DNA from: an uncultured Dysosmobacter sp.
Lineage (GTDB): Bacteria; Bacillota; Clostridia; Oscillospirales; Oscillospiraceae
Reading direction: 5' to 3'
Assembly: GCA_934563745.1 (NCBI GenBank)
Contig: CAKTHE010000028.1
Location: 1 to 29,998, forward strand
Length of the DNA stretch: 29,998 nucleotides
Within the stretch, counting starts at the first letter, position 1, and each line of letters opens with the position of its first letter. This document shows, one piece after another, positions 1 to 7,974 of this stretch. Under the pieces are notes generated by a model. That model made no database searches. It was not told the DNA's origin and saw nothing but the letters and a program-made list of their open reading frames with translations. Made by a program: the position numbers and the translations under genes.

Positions 1-70
1 TCTCAATCACATTACCGCAGGCGCAAGTAATCGTAGTCTGCTGATAATTGGGATGGATTCCTTCCTTCAT
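1..70 (-). CDS. rpmE: 50S ribosomal protein L31 (5' part only)
   Basis: Only the first 23 codons are in the window; the gene continues past the left edge. The reading begins MKEGIHPNYQQTTITCACGN, which is the typical start of bacterial L31, and the CxC pair is the first half of the zinc-binding site of the Cys-containing form. L31 is a small protein of the large ribosomal subunit. The ATG is preceded by AGAGGTGA at a good distance, and a strong promoter lies about 55 bases upstream of it. The identification is confident despite the truncation; whether the second pair of cysteines is present cannot be seen. Confidence 0.9.
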   Translation of the reverse strand, partial: MKEGIHPNYQQTTITCACGNVIE

Positions 71-121
71 TGCTCTTGTTCACCTCTTTCGATACGAAGT
101 CCTTTCACAAAGGCGTTATTT

Positions 122-150
122 AGTTTATCATCCTTCCCTTTGAAATGCAA
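122..150 (-). promoter_or_regulatory. Sigma-A type promoter of rpmE
   Basis: Read on the minus strand: TTGCAT (-35, positions 145-150), a 17-base spacer, then TAAACT (-10, positions 122-127). It points at rpmE and leaves a leader of about 45 bases. Confidence 0.7.
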
Positions 151-187
151 GCCTTTTCTTTCGAATTTATTTGTTTTTTTGTTGTCC

Positions 188-3100
188 TTACAGGCTTACC
201 GCCTTTCCCGCCCGTAGAAAATACAAAATTTTACGGCGGACCGGCTTTTCCAGCACCTGGGCCAGGGCATAGCTGTATGCTTCCAGCTGCGGACGATACT
301 GCTCGGCCCGTTCTTCCAGCGCTGCGCCGAAGACCCGGTCCGTCTTAAAGTCCACCACGGTCACTTCCCCTTCGCAGACAAAGCAGCAGTCTACGATCCC
401 CTGCAGCAGGATCCGGTCATCCGAGGCCGCAGCCGGATCGATCCCGGAGGCCGGCACCAGCAGCGTGAAGGGATACTCCCGCCACACCTGCTCCGCCCCC
501 CGGATCGCATCCGCCAGCGGCGAAACCAGAAAATTCTGCAGAGCCGGCACATTCACCGCCTCCGCCTGTTCCGGCGAAAGCAGGCGCCGGTCCGACAGGG
601 ACCGGATCTGCCCAGCTACATCCGGATTCCGGAAATCCAGATACTGCAGCGCCAGATGGGTGGCCGTGCCGGCTTCCGCCGGCGTCAGCCCCCGCGATTC
701 CTGCCGGAAGCGCGGCTGAGAAAGTGCGGTTGTACGCCTGCGGGGGGGCGGAGCCTGCTCGGCAATCTCCCGGTCCCACTCTCTCCCCTTCAGCTGGGTC
801 GCCGTCAGCTTGGCGGGCAGGGTCGTTTCCGCCTGCCAGGCATACGTCCGGTCCAGCAGGGAAAGATCCGGTTCCTCCCGGGGGAGGGCCGTCCCCGCCG
901 CTTCCCCGGCCTGCAGCCCCGGCGCAAAGGACTCCCCCTCGTGAAGGATGATCTTCCACGGCGCCGTCGGGCCCGTATACAGCGGCACCTCCTCCAGTCC
1001 GGCCAGCTGACGCAGAGGCTCGGCCTCCGGACGGCACAGCAGCGGCAGCAAAATCCACTCCCCGTAGTTTCTGCACTTGGCAACCGACTCCGGAAGCGCC
1101 GGCCACCCGGCAAGCGGCGCCAGCTTTGCCAGCCGGGCCTTTGCATGATACAACGCATCCACTAAAAACAGTTTTTCCTTCGGCCGGGTCATGGCCACGT
1201 ACAGGATCCGCAGCTCCTCCGAAAGATTTTCCCGGCTCAGCTGGCCGGACAGCGCCAGCCGGGCCGCGGTGGGATACTGAATCTTCCGGGCCAGGTCCAC
1301 CCGCTTGGGGCCCAGGCCCAGCTCCGGGTGCACCAGAACCGGCGTGTCAAAGTCCTGCCGGGAAAAGCCGTGGTCCAGATCACACAAAAAGACAATGGGA
1401 AATTCCAGGCCCTTGGATTTATGGATGCTCATCAGCTGAACGCCCCCGCCGGACACGCCGCTGCGCGTCTGTGGCAGGTGTCCGCTCTGCTCCAGGCGAT
1501 GCAGCTGAGTCATGAACGCAAACAGCCCCCGATAGCCGGAGGACTCAAACTGCGCCGCGTGCTCGGTCAGCGCCATCAGATTTTCCCGCCGCCGGGCGCC
1601 GCCATCCATGGCGCCGAAAATGCCGAGCACGTTCCAGCTATTATAAATGTGCCACAAAAGGCGCTCCACCGACATGCCCTGGGCAAAGAGGCGCAGCTGT
1701 CCAAGGCGCTGGACAAAGGCCCGGCTCTCCGGATCGTCGTCAGCCTCCAGGGCCGTATAGAAATCGCTTTCCCGGTCACAGGCGCGGATCCGGGCCAGCT
1801 GGTCCGGAGAAAATCCCACCAGAGGCGAGCGCAGCACGGCAATCAAGGGAATGTCCTGCCGCGGATTATCCACCAGGTCCAGCAGCGCCAAAATCACCGA
1901 GATCTCCAGGGATCCGAAGAAGTCGCCGCCGCTTTCAAACCCGCAGGGGATCCCCTGCTCCGCCAGTGCCGCCGCATAGGCTGCCGCGCGGCTGCCCGGC
2001 GCGCGCATCAGAATCGCAAAATCATCCGGCCGGCAGGGGCGCAGCCCCTCCCCCTCGGTCACCGGATAGCCGGTTGAAAGCAGCTCCCGGATCTTGCCGG
2101 CCACAAAGCGGGTCTCCGCGTCCAGCTTTTTGACCGGTCTGGGCTCTTCCTCCGAGCGGGAGGCAACGGAGATGAGATGAAACTCCGTGTCACAGTCCGT
2201 CCGCGGCGGATAGTAGCTTGCCCCGAAGTGCAGCGCCTCCTCCTCGCCATAGGCCATGTCCCCCATCTCCGGCGACAAAACGGCGCCGAAAATGAAATTG
2301 GCCGCGTCCAGGATCTCCCGGCGGGAGCGGAAGTTCTGCGAAAGCAGGATCTTCCGCCCCTCCCCCTCTTTCGCCTCCTGAAAGGGGCGGAAGGCCTGGT
2401 ACTTTTTCAGAAAGATCGTCGGATTCGCCAGCCGGAAACGATAGATGCTCTGCTTGACGTCGCCCACTGCAAAGAGTCGCTGCCCCTGCCCGGATACGGC
2501 CCGGAAGATGTGGTTTTGCACCTCATTGGTATCCTGGTATTCATCCACCAGTACCTCCCGGTAGCGGGAGGTGATCTGCTCTCCCACCTCCGTGGGCGTT
2601 CCATCCTCCCGCACCAAAAGGCGCAGGGCCAGATGCTCCTGATCCGAGAAATCCGCCGCGTTCTGGCGCAGCTTTTCCGTTTGATAGACCTGGGAGAAGC
2701 GTTCGGTCAGGGCAAGCAGTGCCGTCATGGCCGGCGCCACCGCAGCCAGGTCCTCCCGGTACTCCTCCCCCGAAACAGCCAGCAAGCTGCTCAGATCTTT
2801 ATACTCCTCCTTGCAGCCGTCCCAGAGCTTTTTCATCTGCTCTTTCAGGGCCCCGCAGCCGGCGCTGGCCCGCACGGCCCCCAAGCGCGGGAAGGCAATT
2901 CCCCCCAGGGCCTTTTGGGCGGCATCCCAGCCGGTGCAGGCGGCGCTCAGCGCGCCGAAGGCCTCCGCTACCGCCGCAAAACGATCCAGGTACGCCTTTT
3001 CCAGGGCCTCGCAGCCGGTCATCTGCCCGCAGGCGCGCCGCAGCAGCGTCTGCCAATAGTCCGCCTTGCGGCGAATGCTTTGCAGCAGCACCGCGGCATA

Positions 3101-3754
3101 GGGCGTCTCATCAAAGCTTCCCTCCCCGGAAAATTGCTCCCAGGAGACACGGTTGTCCGCCAGCCAGCGCTCCGGATAGGCATGACTCTGCACCTTCGCA
3201 TAGAGCTCCAGCACCAGGGCGATCAGCGTCCGGTCATCCCGTCCATGGCCCAGCGTATCCGCCAGCAGCTCCCCCGCCGGGGTCAGCTGCTCGTAAAAAT
3301 CCACCAGTGTTCTGCGCAGTACCCGCTCCCGCAGAAGCTGGGCCTCATTTTCGTCCAGCACCCGGAATTCCGGCGTCAGGCATGCCTGCGACGGATCCTC
3401 CTCCAGAAGGTGCACATTCTCCCGCACCAGGGCGGTGCAGAACGCGTCAATGGTCTTGATGTCCGCCTGATAGACCCGCAGCAGCTGCCGGCGCAGATGC
3501 GTATCCGACGGGTCCTCCGCCACCGCCGCGTTCAATTCCGCCGCGATCTTGCCGCGCAGCTCGGCCGCCGCGGCCTTCGTGTAGGTGATGATCAGAAAAT
3601 CGTCCACATTGCACTGCTCCTGGCGCATATAGCGAAACAGCCGCTCCACCAGGATCTTGGTCTTTCCGGAGCCGGCCGCGGCGGAGACCAGCAGGCTCCC
3701 GCCCCGGTTTTCCACCGCGGCGCGCTGCATCTCAGTGAGCTGAATCTTCCCCAT
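188..3754 (-). CDS. addA: ATP-dependent helicase/nuclease subunit A (AddA)
   Basis: This 1188-residue protein is the helicase-nuclease subunit of AddAB, the Gram-positive counterpart of RecBCD, which processes double-strand DNA breaks for homologous recombination. UvrD-type helicase motifs are visible in order: Walker A AAAGSGKT near residue 25, DEYQDT (Walker B) near 404, the GDVKQSIYRFR motif soon after, SIHKSKGLEF, and LYVAMTRPKEKL. The C-terminal RecB-type nuclease is marked by GIVDCCF followed by VVDFKTD near residue 1132. Length is slightly below the usual 1200 or so. The ATG overlaps the end of addB by 23 bases and has AGAGGAGA upstream, so the two are probably translationally coupled. 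No clear terminator hairpin follows the stop codon before the rpmE promoter. Confidence 0.96.
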   Translation of the reverse strand: MGKIQLTEMQRAAVENRGGSLLVSAAAGSGKTKILVERLFRYMRQEQCNVDDFLIITYTKAAAAELRGKIAAELNAAVAEDPSDTHLRRQLLRVYQADIKTIDAFCTALVRENVHLLEEDPSQACLTPEFRVLDENEAQLLRERVLRRTLVDFYEQLTPAGELLADTLGHGRDDRTLIALVLELYAKVQSHAYPERWLADNRVSWEQFSGEGSFDETPYAAVLLQSIRRKADYWQTLLRRACGQMTGCEALEKAYLDRFAAVAEAFGALSAACTGWDAAQKALGGIAFPRLGAVRASAGCGALKEQMKKLWDGCKEEYKDLSSLLAVSGEEYREDLAAVAPAMTALLALTERFSQVYQTEKLRQNAADFSDQEHLALRLLVREDGTPTEVGEQITSRYREVLVDEYQDTNEVQNHIFRAVSGQGQRLFAVGDVKQSIYRFRLANPTIFLKKYQAFRPFQEAKEGEGRKILLSQNFRSRREILDAANFIFGAVLSPEMGDMAYGEEEALHFGASYYPPRTDCDTEFHLISVASRSEEEPRPVKKLDAETRFVAGKIRELLSTGYPVTEGEGLRPCRPDDFAILMRAPGSRAAAYAAALAEQGIPCGFESGGDFFGSLEISVILALLDLVDNPRQDIPLIAVLRSPLVGFSPDQLARIRACDRESDFYTALEADDDPESRAFVQRLGQLRLFAQGMSVERLLWHIYNSWNVLGIFGAMDGGARRRENLMALTEHAAQFESSGYRGLFAFMTQLHRLEQSGHLPQTRSGVSGGGVQLMSIHKSKGLEFPIVFLCDLDHGFSRQDFDTPVLVHPELGLGPKRVDLARKIQYPTAARLALSGQLSRENLSEELRILYVAMTRPKEKLFLVDALYHAKARLAKLAPLAGWPALPESVAKCRNYGEWILLPLLCRPEAEPLRQLAGLEEVPLYTGPTAPWKIILHEGESFAPGLQAGEAAGTALPREEPDLSLLDRTYAWQAETTLPAKLTATQLKGREWDREIAEQAPPPRRRTTALSQPRFRQESRGLTPAEAGTATHLALQYLDFRNPDVAGQIRSLSDRRLLSPEQAEAVNVPALQNFLVSPLADAIRGAEQVWREYPFTLLVPASGIDPAAASDDRILLQGIVDCCFVCEGEVTVVDFKTDRVFGAALEERAEQYRPQLEAYSYALAQVLEKPVRRKILYFLRAGKAVSL

Positions 3755-6700
3755 CGTTCCCGTCTCCTCTCTCTTCGATCTCCGCCCAGAATTCCGCCGG
3801 CTTTACCGGCGTGATGTACCGCATGTGGTCCGTTCCCCGGCCGTCCTCAAACTGGCAGGCGGAGGCCCAGGCGCAATAGCGGCACGGGGTATCCTCTTCG
3901 CTGCGGCAGCGCGGATCGGCGTCAATGTCGCCATCCCGCAGCTCCCGGGCGATGCGGTGCATCAGCCGGTCCACATAGCGGCTCAGCCGGCCCAGCTGCG
4001 CAGCGGAGGCAATGCCGTCGGTAAGCTCCCCCGCCTTGTTCAGGCGAATGGGCAGATAGTGCGGCTCTTTCAGCGCGTCATGCTCCATCGCCTCCAGCAC
4101 CTCCCGCTGATCCAGCACCAGGCCGGTGCGGCGCAGCGCCTTCTGTCGTTCCCGCAGAAGCTGTTCATCGGAAACCGTCCGCTCCTGGGAGAGGATCTCA
4201 TCCCGGGCCGGCAGATACAAAACCCCCGCCGGCTCCACCGGCATGCCGAAATAACGCTCCCCCTCCTTCTGCAGCGTGAACAGGTACAGCAGCATCTGAA
4301 TATCCAGGCCCACCCGGACATCTGCCAGATCAAAGCTCTTCCTGCCGGTTTTATAATCCACGACCCGCAGATAAAGCCGCCCGTTCCGGACCCAGCCATC
4401 TACCCGGTCCACCTTGCCGCTGACCCGCAGTTCCCCGCCCGGCTCCCGGATCTCCACCGCAGGCAGCTGACCCTGGTCGCCGAAGGAAAGCTCGAACGCA
4501 ATGGGCACAAAATCCGAATGAGCCAGTTCATCCGCCGTCTGCTCCACGATGGACACCGCCGTCTCCCGCAGGCGGGAGAAAAGATAGCGGAAGCGGGCAT
4601 CCCGGTCCCGGAAGTTTTCCAGCTCACGGGAGACGTATTCATCGGTAAACCGGCGCACCAGCGCCCGCAGCTGCGCCTGCGTCAGCTGCGCAAAGCCGCC
4701 CTGCGCCATCGCCTCCCGGGTCACATGCTCCAGGAGGAAATGGAGAAACGTCCCGATCTCCGGCGCATCGAAGCCGGCCGTCGGCCGCTCCTTTGCCCGC
4801 AGGCCGTAACGCATAAAATAGTCAAAATGGCAGGAGCTGAGCGTCTCCAGCCGGGAGGCGGACATATGGAAACGCTCGCCGTACAGCGCGCGGACGGCCT
4901 CTCCGGACAGCCGCCCCCGCTTCATGGACGCGGCCCGTTCCATGGCGCGGAGGGAATCCGCATACTCCGGCCGGGAGGCAAAATAGCGCCACACGGCGCC
5001 GTCCGGCTGCTCGCCGGCCGCCTCCAGCGCCGGGCGCACCGCCGCGTAGCGGTAGGTCCGCTCCGGCGTCTCCTTTTCCAGACGCACCGTCGGGAACAGC
5101 GTCCGGATCCGGTCCACCACAAAGGCCGGACGCAGCACGGCGCCGGAGATATCCGCCGCCGGATAGCTGACCGTCAGCCGATGGGTCGGCTGTGCCAGGG
5201 CCGCGTACAGATTCTGCAGCTCCACATGAAACTGGGCCATACCGGCCGGCGCCAGCGCAATGCCCCGATCCGCCAGCACTTCCCGGTCATCGTCGTTCAA
5301 AATGCCTCCGCTCTGGACAGTGGCCGGCAGGACATGATCGTTGGCCCCCAGCAGAAATACCACCTTCTCCGCATGCCGGTCGTTGCGGGTGATCTCGCTG
5401 ACATGGACCTGATCCAACGCCACTGGAATGGTTCCGATGCTGTACTGGGTCAAAACCAGCCGCAGCAGGCACACGAACTCCTCGTTTTCCATGGGCTCGT
5501 CCCCCAGGATCTCCACAAACTGATCCAGCACCGCGCACAAAAGCGTCCACAGCTGTGCCGTCTCATCCGCCTCCTGAAGCCGGCCCTCCTGCTCCAGCCG
5601 CTCCATCCGCGTCTCCAGCGTGCTTTGCAGGGACAGCTCTTCCAGATAGCTGTAGAGCGCGTCCACCTTGCCGGCGGCCGTTTGCCCGGACTTTAAGCCC
5701 CTGCTCAGATGTACAAAGGGGATCCGGATCCGCTCCCGCAGGGCGTTGATCGTCTCCAGCGTCTTTGTGCGCGCTTCGGTCCAGGGCGCTCCGTAGCCGT
5801 CGGGGTTCGCGCTCCAGGGCTCTTCCCGGGTCCACAGACTGCCGTGGATCTCCCAGGTCTTCACATAGTTTTCCAGAAGATCGCACTCCTGCAGCGACAC
5901 TCCGGCCAAGCCGGTCTTCAGGCCGCGGAATACGTCTTCATATTCAAATCCGCCGGTCACCGCACTGAGCGCCCCGGTCAGCAGCGCCAGCAGGGGCGTT
6001 TCCAGAATATCGCTGCGGCGGCTGATATAAGCCGGGATCCCGTACCGTTCAAACACCTGCTCAATGACCGATTCGTAGACATCCATGTTCCGGGCCGCCA
6101 CCGTAACGTCCCGGTAACGGAAGGTCCCCCCCGCCGTCAGACGCACGATCTCCGCTGCGGTCTGCTCCACCTCGGTCAGGGGCGTATCCGCCTCCAGCAG
6201 GCGAATGGCGTCGCCCACCGGCTCCGTGTAGGGCTGGGTGGGGCCGAAAAAACAGCGTTCCAAATGCCCAAGGGGAGACGGGTCCTCCGCTGCCGTATAA
6301 ACCAGCTCGCAGGGGCAGCCGGCCCGCCCGGCCAGGCGGATCAGCTGATCCCGTGTCCGCAGGGACGCCTCGAAAATCTCGGAATGACTGTTCTTCTCCC
6401 CCAAAAGGGTAACGGTCATGCTGCGGGCCTGCCGCAGCGCCGTGGCCAGAATGGTCTGCTCCTGCGCGTTGAAGTAAGAAAATCCGTCGATATAAAGATC
6501 GGCATCCTTCAGGTACGCAGACTCCTCCAGATGCTCGCACAGGCGGCTGATGAGGTCCCGGGCATCCTGTCCCGGACGGTGCAGCCGGGCCGTATAGGCC
6601 GCATAGATCACGGCCAGATCCCGCAGCTTCTCCCCCATGGCGCCGGGCAGGTCCGCCGCCTGCGCCCAAAGGGTCTCCGGCGTCAGGGCATAGCTGATAA

Positions 6701-7073
6701 ACTCATCAAAAAGGGCCACCATCTGCTCCAGAAACGCAAGGCGCTTCGGCGTGCTGCGGTAGACCTTCAGCTCCGGCCCCACCTCGCACAAGACCTTATG
6801 CAGCGTTAAAAGCTTGCCGCCGGCATCCAGCGCCACCTCACTCAGCCCGCCGCAGACCGACAGCACCCGCACCGCCAGGCGGCGGAAGCTCAGCACCTCG
6901 GCATGGCGGCTGGCCGTCGCGCCGCAGGCCGTGCACAGGTCCACCTCCGCCTGATAGGAGGCATGCTCCGGGACGATCAGGATCTGACGGCCCGTGTCCC
7001 CTTTTTCCGCGATCTCCCGCAAAATGCGGCTGGATTTTCCGGACCGGGCCCGGCCGATCAAAATGCGCAGCAT
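3732..7073 (-). CDS. addB: ATP-dependent helicase/nuclease subunit B (AddB)
   Basis: This 1113-residue protein is the second subunit of AddAB, with a helicase-like fold, a Chi-recognition role in the family and a nuclease domain held by an iron-sulphur cluster. The N-terminus MLRILIGRARSGKSS carries the Walker A motif at once, and VVDYKTG near residue 903 is the nuclease core. Cysteines in LSSCHFDY (near 745) and in a C-terminal CRYCAWASAC match the four-cysteine [4Fe-4S] pattern of the family. The frame is open further upstream, but the start at 7073 is chosen because AGAGGAGA sits six bases before it and the conserved sequence begins there; the upstream 72 codons look like leader DNA. It is first in the addB-addA operon. 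Confidence 0.95.
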   Translation of the reverse strand: MLRILIGRARSGKSSRILREIAEKGDTGRQILIVPEHASYQAEVDLCTACGATASRHAEVLSFRRLAVRVLSVCGGLSEVALDAGGKLLTLHKVLCEVGPELKVYRSTPKRLAFLEQMVALFDEFISYALTPETLWAQAADLPGAMGEKLRDLAVIYAAYTARLHRPGQDARDLISRLCEHLEESAYLKDADLYIDGFSYFNAQEQTILATALRQARSMTVTLLGEKNSHSEIFEASLRTRDQLIRLAGRAGCPCELVYTAAEDPSPLGHLERCFFGPTQPYTEPVGDAIRLLEADTPLTEVEQTAAEIVRLTAGGTFRYRDVTVAARNMDVYESVIEQVFERYGIPAYISRRSDILETPLLALLTGALSAVTGGFEYEDVFRGLKTGLAGVSLQECDLLENYVKTWEIHGSLWTREEPWSANPDGYGAPWTEARTKTLETINALRERIRIPFVHLSRGLKSGQTAAGKVDALYSYLEELSLQSTLETRMERLEQEGRLQEADETAQLWTLLCAVLDQFVEILGDEPMENEEFVCLLRLVLTQYSIGTIPVALDQVHVSEITRNDRHAEKVVFLLGANDHVLPATVQSGGILNDDDREVLADRGIALAPAGMAQFHVELQNLYAALAQPTHRLTVSYPAADISGAVLRPAFVVDRIRTLFPTVRLEKETPERTYRYAAVRPALEAAGEQPDGAVWRYFASRPEYADSLRAMERAASMKRGRLSGEAVRALYGERFHMSASRLETLSSCHFDYFMRYGLRAKERPTAGFDAPEIGTFLHFLLEHVTREAMAQGGFAQLTQAQLRALVRRFTDEYVSRELENFRDRDARFRYLFSRLRETAVSIVEQTADELAHSDFVPIAFELSFGDQGQLPAVEIREPGGELRVSGKVDRVDGWVRNGRLYLRVVDYKTGRKSFDLADVRVGLDIQMLLYLFTLQKEGERYFGMPVEPAGVLYLPARDEILSQERTVSDEQLLRERQKALRRTGLVLDQREVLEAMEHDALKEPHYLPIRLNKAGELTDGIASAAQLGRLSRYVDRLMHRIARELRDGDIDADPRCRSEEDTPCRYCAWASACQFEDGRGTDHMRYITPVKPAEFWAEIEERGDGNDGEDSAH

Positions 7074-7149
7074 CCCGCTGTCTCCTCTCTGCTCTGCGGT
7101 GCCGGCCCCGCCTTTCCCGTGCAGCCGTCCGCTTTCAAGTGTTAAGCCG

Positions 7150-7155
7150 ATTGTA
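7150..7155 (-). promoter_or_regulatory. Possible extended -10 promoter for addBA
   Basis: Minus-strand TGGTACAAT gives a TACAAT -10 with the upstream TG of an extended -10. The -35 region is T-rich but poor. It lies about 77 bases upstream of the addB start. Confidence 0.4.
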
Positions 7156-7202
7156 CCACAGACGCCGCCAAAAAAACAGCTCTTTCCCCCATACGGGTCC
7201 GG

Positions 7203-7231
7203 TTGCCTTTTTCTTCGCACCATGCTACACT
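7203..7231 (+). promoter_or_regulatory. Promoter of the DUF1643 gene
   Basis: TTGCCT at 7203-7208, 17-base spacer, TACACT at 7226-7231. It is placed about 30 bases before the ATG at 7261. Confidence 0.65.
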
Positions 7232-7260
7232 GAAAAAAACGCCGAAAGGAGTCTGCTTCC

Positions 7261-7881
7261 ATGCATATCCCCCAAGGACCCACCAGCACCCTGGAGCTGC
7301 CCAGCTTTGAATCGGCGCTGGCCCAGGCACTTCAGCCTTCGGCGGACTATGATGTGTCCCGCTGGCTGTATGTTCCCAACACCTATTCGGAATACCGGTA
7401 TCTTTTGGGTACCCGGGGCGCGCGGCCTTTGATCTGCGTGGGGATCAATCCCTCCACCGCCGAGCCGGACGCGCTGGACCCCACCCTTCAATCCGTTCAG
7501 CGCATCGCCCTTGCCAACGGGTATGACAGTTTTCTGATGTTCAACGTCTACGCCCAGCGGGCCACCCGCCCGGATGACATGGAGCAGGTATACAATCCCC
7601 GCCTGCAGGATGAAAACCGCAAGGCCTTCGCCTGGCTGCTGGAGCGCACGGACACCCCAGCCGTCTGGGCCGCCTGGGGAAATCTGATCGAAAAGCGTCC
7701 GTACCTGCTGGCCTGCGTCCGGGACTATGCCGCCCTGGCCCAGGCCCGGAACGCCCGCTGGTATACGGCCGGGCCCCTTCTGAAATCCGGCCATCCGCAC
7801 CACCCGCTCTATCTCAGGCGGGACACGCCCCTTCTCCCCTTTTCCATAGACGCCTATTTAACGCGCTTTTCCGGACGCTGA
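7261..7881 (+). CDS. DUF1643 domain protein
   Basis: This is a 206-residue soluble protein. The middle contains ICVGINPSTAEPDALDPT followed by a stretch with FNVYAQRATRP, which is the signature of the DUF1643 family found in bacteria and phages. The molecular function of that family is not established, so none is assigned. The start is supported by AAAGGAGT about eight bases upstream and by a promoter just ahead of it. It stands alone, divergent from addBA and convergent with the large regulator, with a strong hairpin after its stop. Its base composition matches its neighbours, so nothing points to recent transfer. Confidence 0.85.
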   Translation: MHIPQGPTSTLELPSFESALAQALQPSADYDVSRWLYVPNTYSEYRYLLGTRGARPLICVGINPSTAEPDALDPTLQSVQRIALANGYDSFLMFNVYAQRATRPDDMEQVYNPRLQDENRKAFAWLLERTDTPAVWAAWGNLIEKRPYLLACVRDYAALAQARNARWYTAGPLLKSGHPHHPLYLRRDTPLLPFSIDAYLTRFSGR

Positions 7882-7909
7882 AAAGCGGCATCTGGAAGCT
7901 TCGCCCCAA

Positions 7910-7953
7910 AAGGCCCTGGGCGCCGCCGCTTTTGCGACGGCGCCCAGGGCCTT
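7910..7953. terminator. Hairpin between convergent genes
   Basis: A perfect 16-base-pair stem (arms 7910-7925 and 7938-7953, loop 12 bases) separates the DUF1643 gene from the convergent LuxR-type regulator. The T-run is short on either side, so it may act as a weak terminator in both directions. Confidence 0.6.
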
Positions 7954-7974
7954 CCGCTTAGTGGGCTGTGCCGC

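Noticed and set aside
2177..5696. Long open frames on the plus strand opposite addA and addB (545 and 623 codons)
   Set aside because: They mirror the codon pattern of the GC-rich genes on the other strand, have no family motifs and no ribosome binding sites. The same holds for long antisense frames over ispE-DUF1015, rqcH-mrnC and the vor genes.
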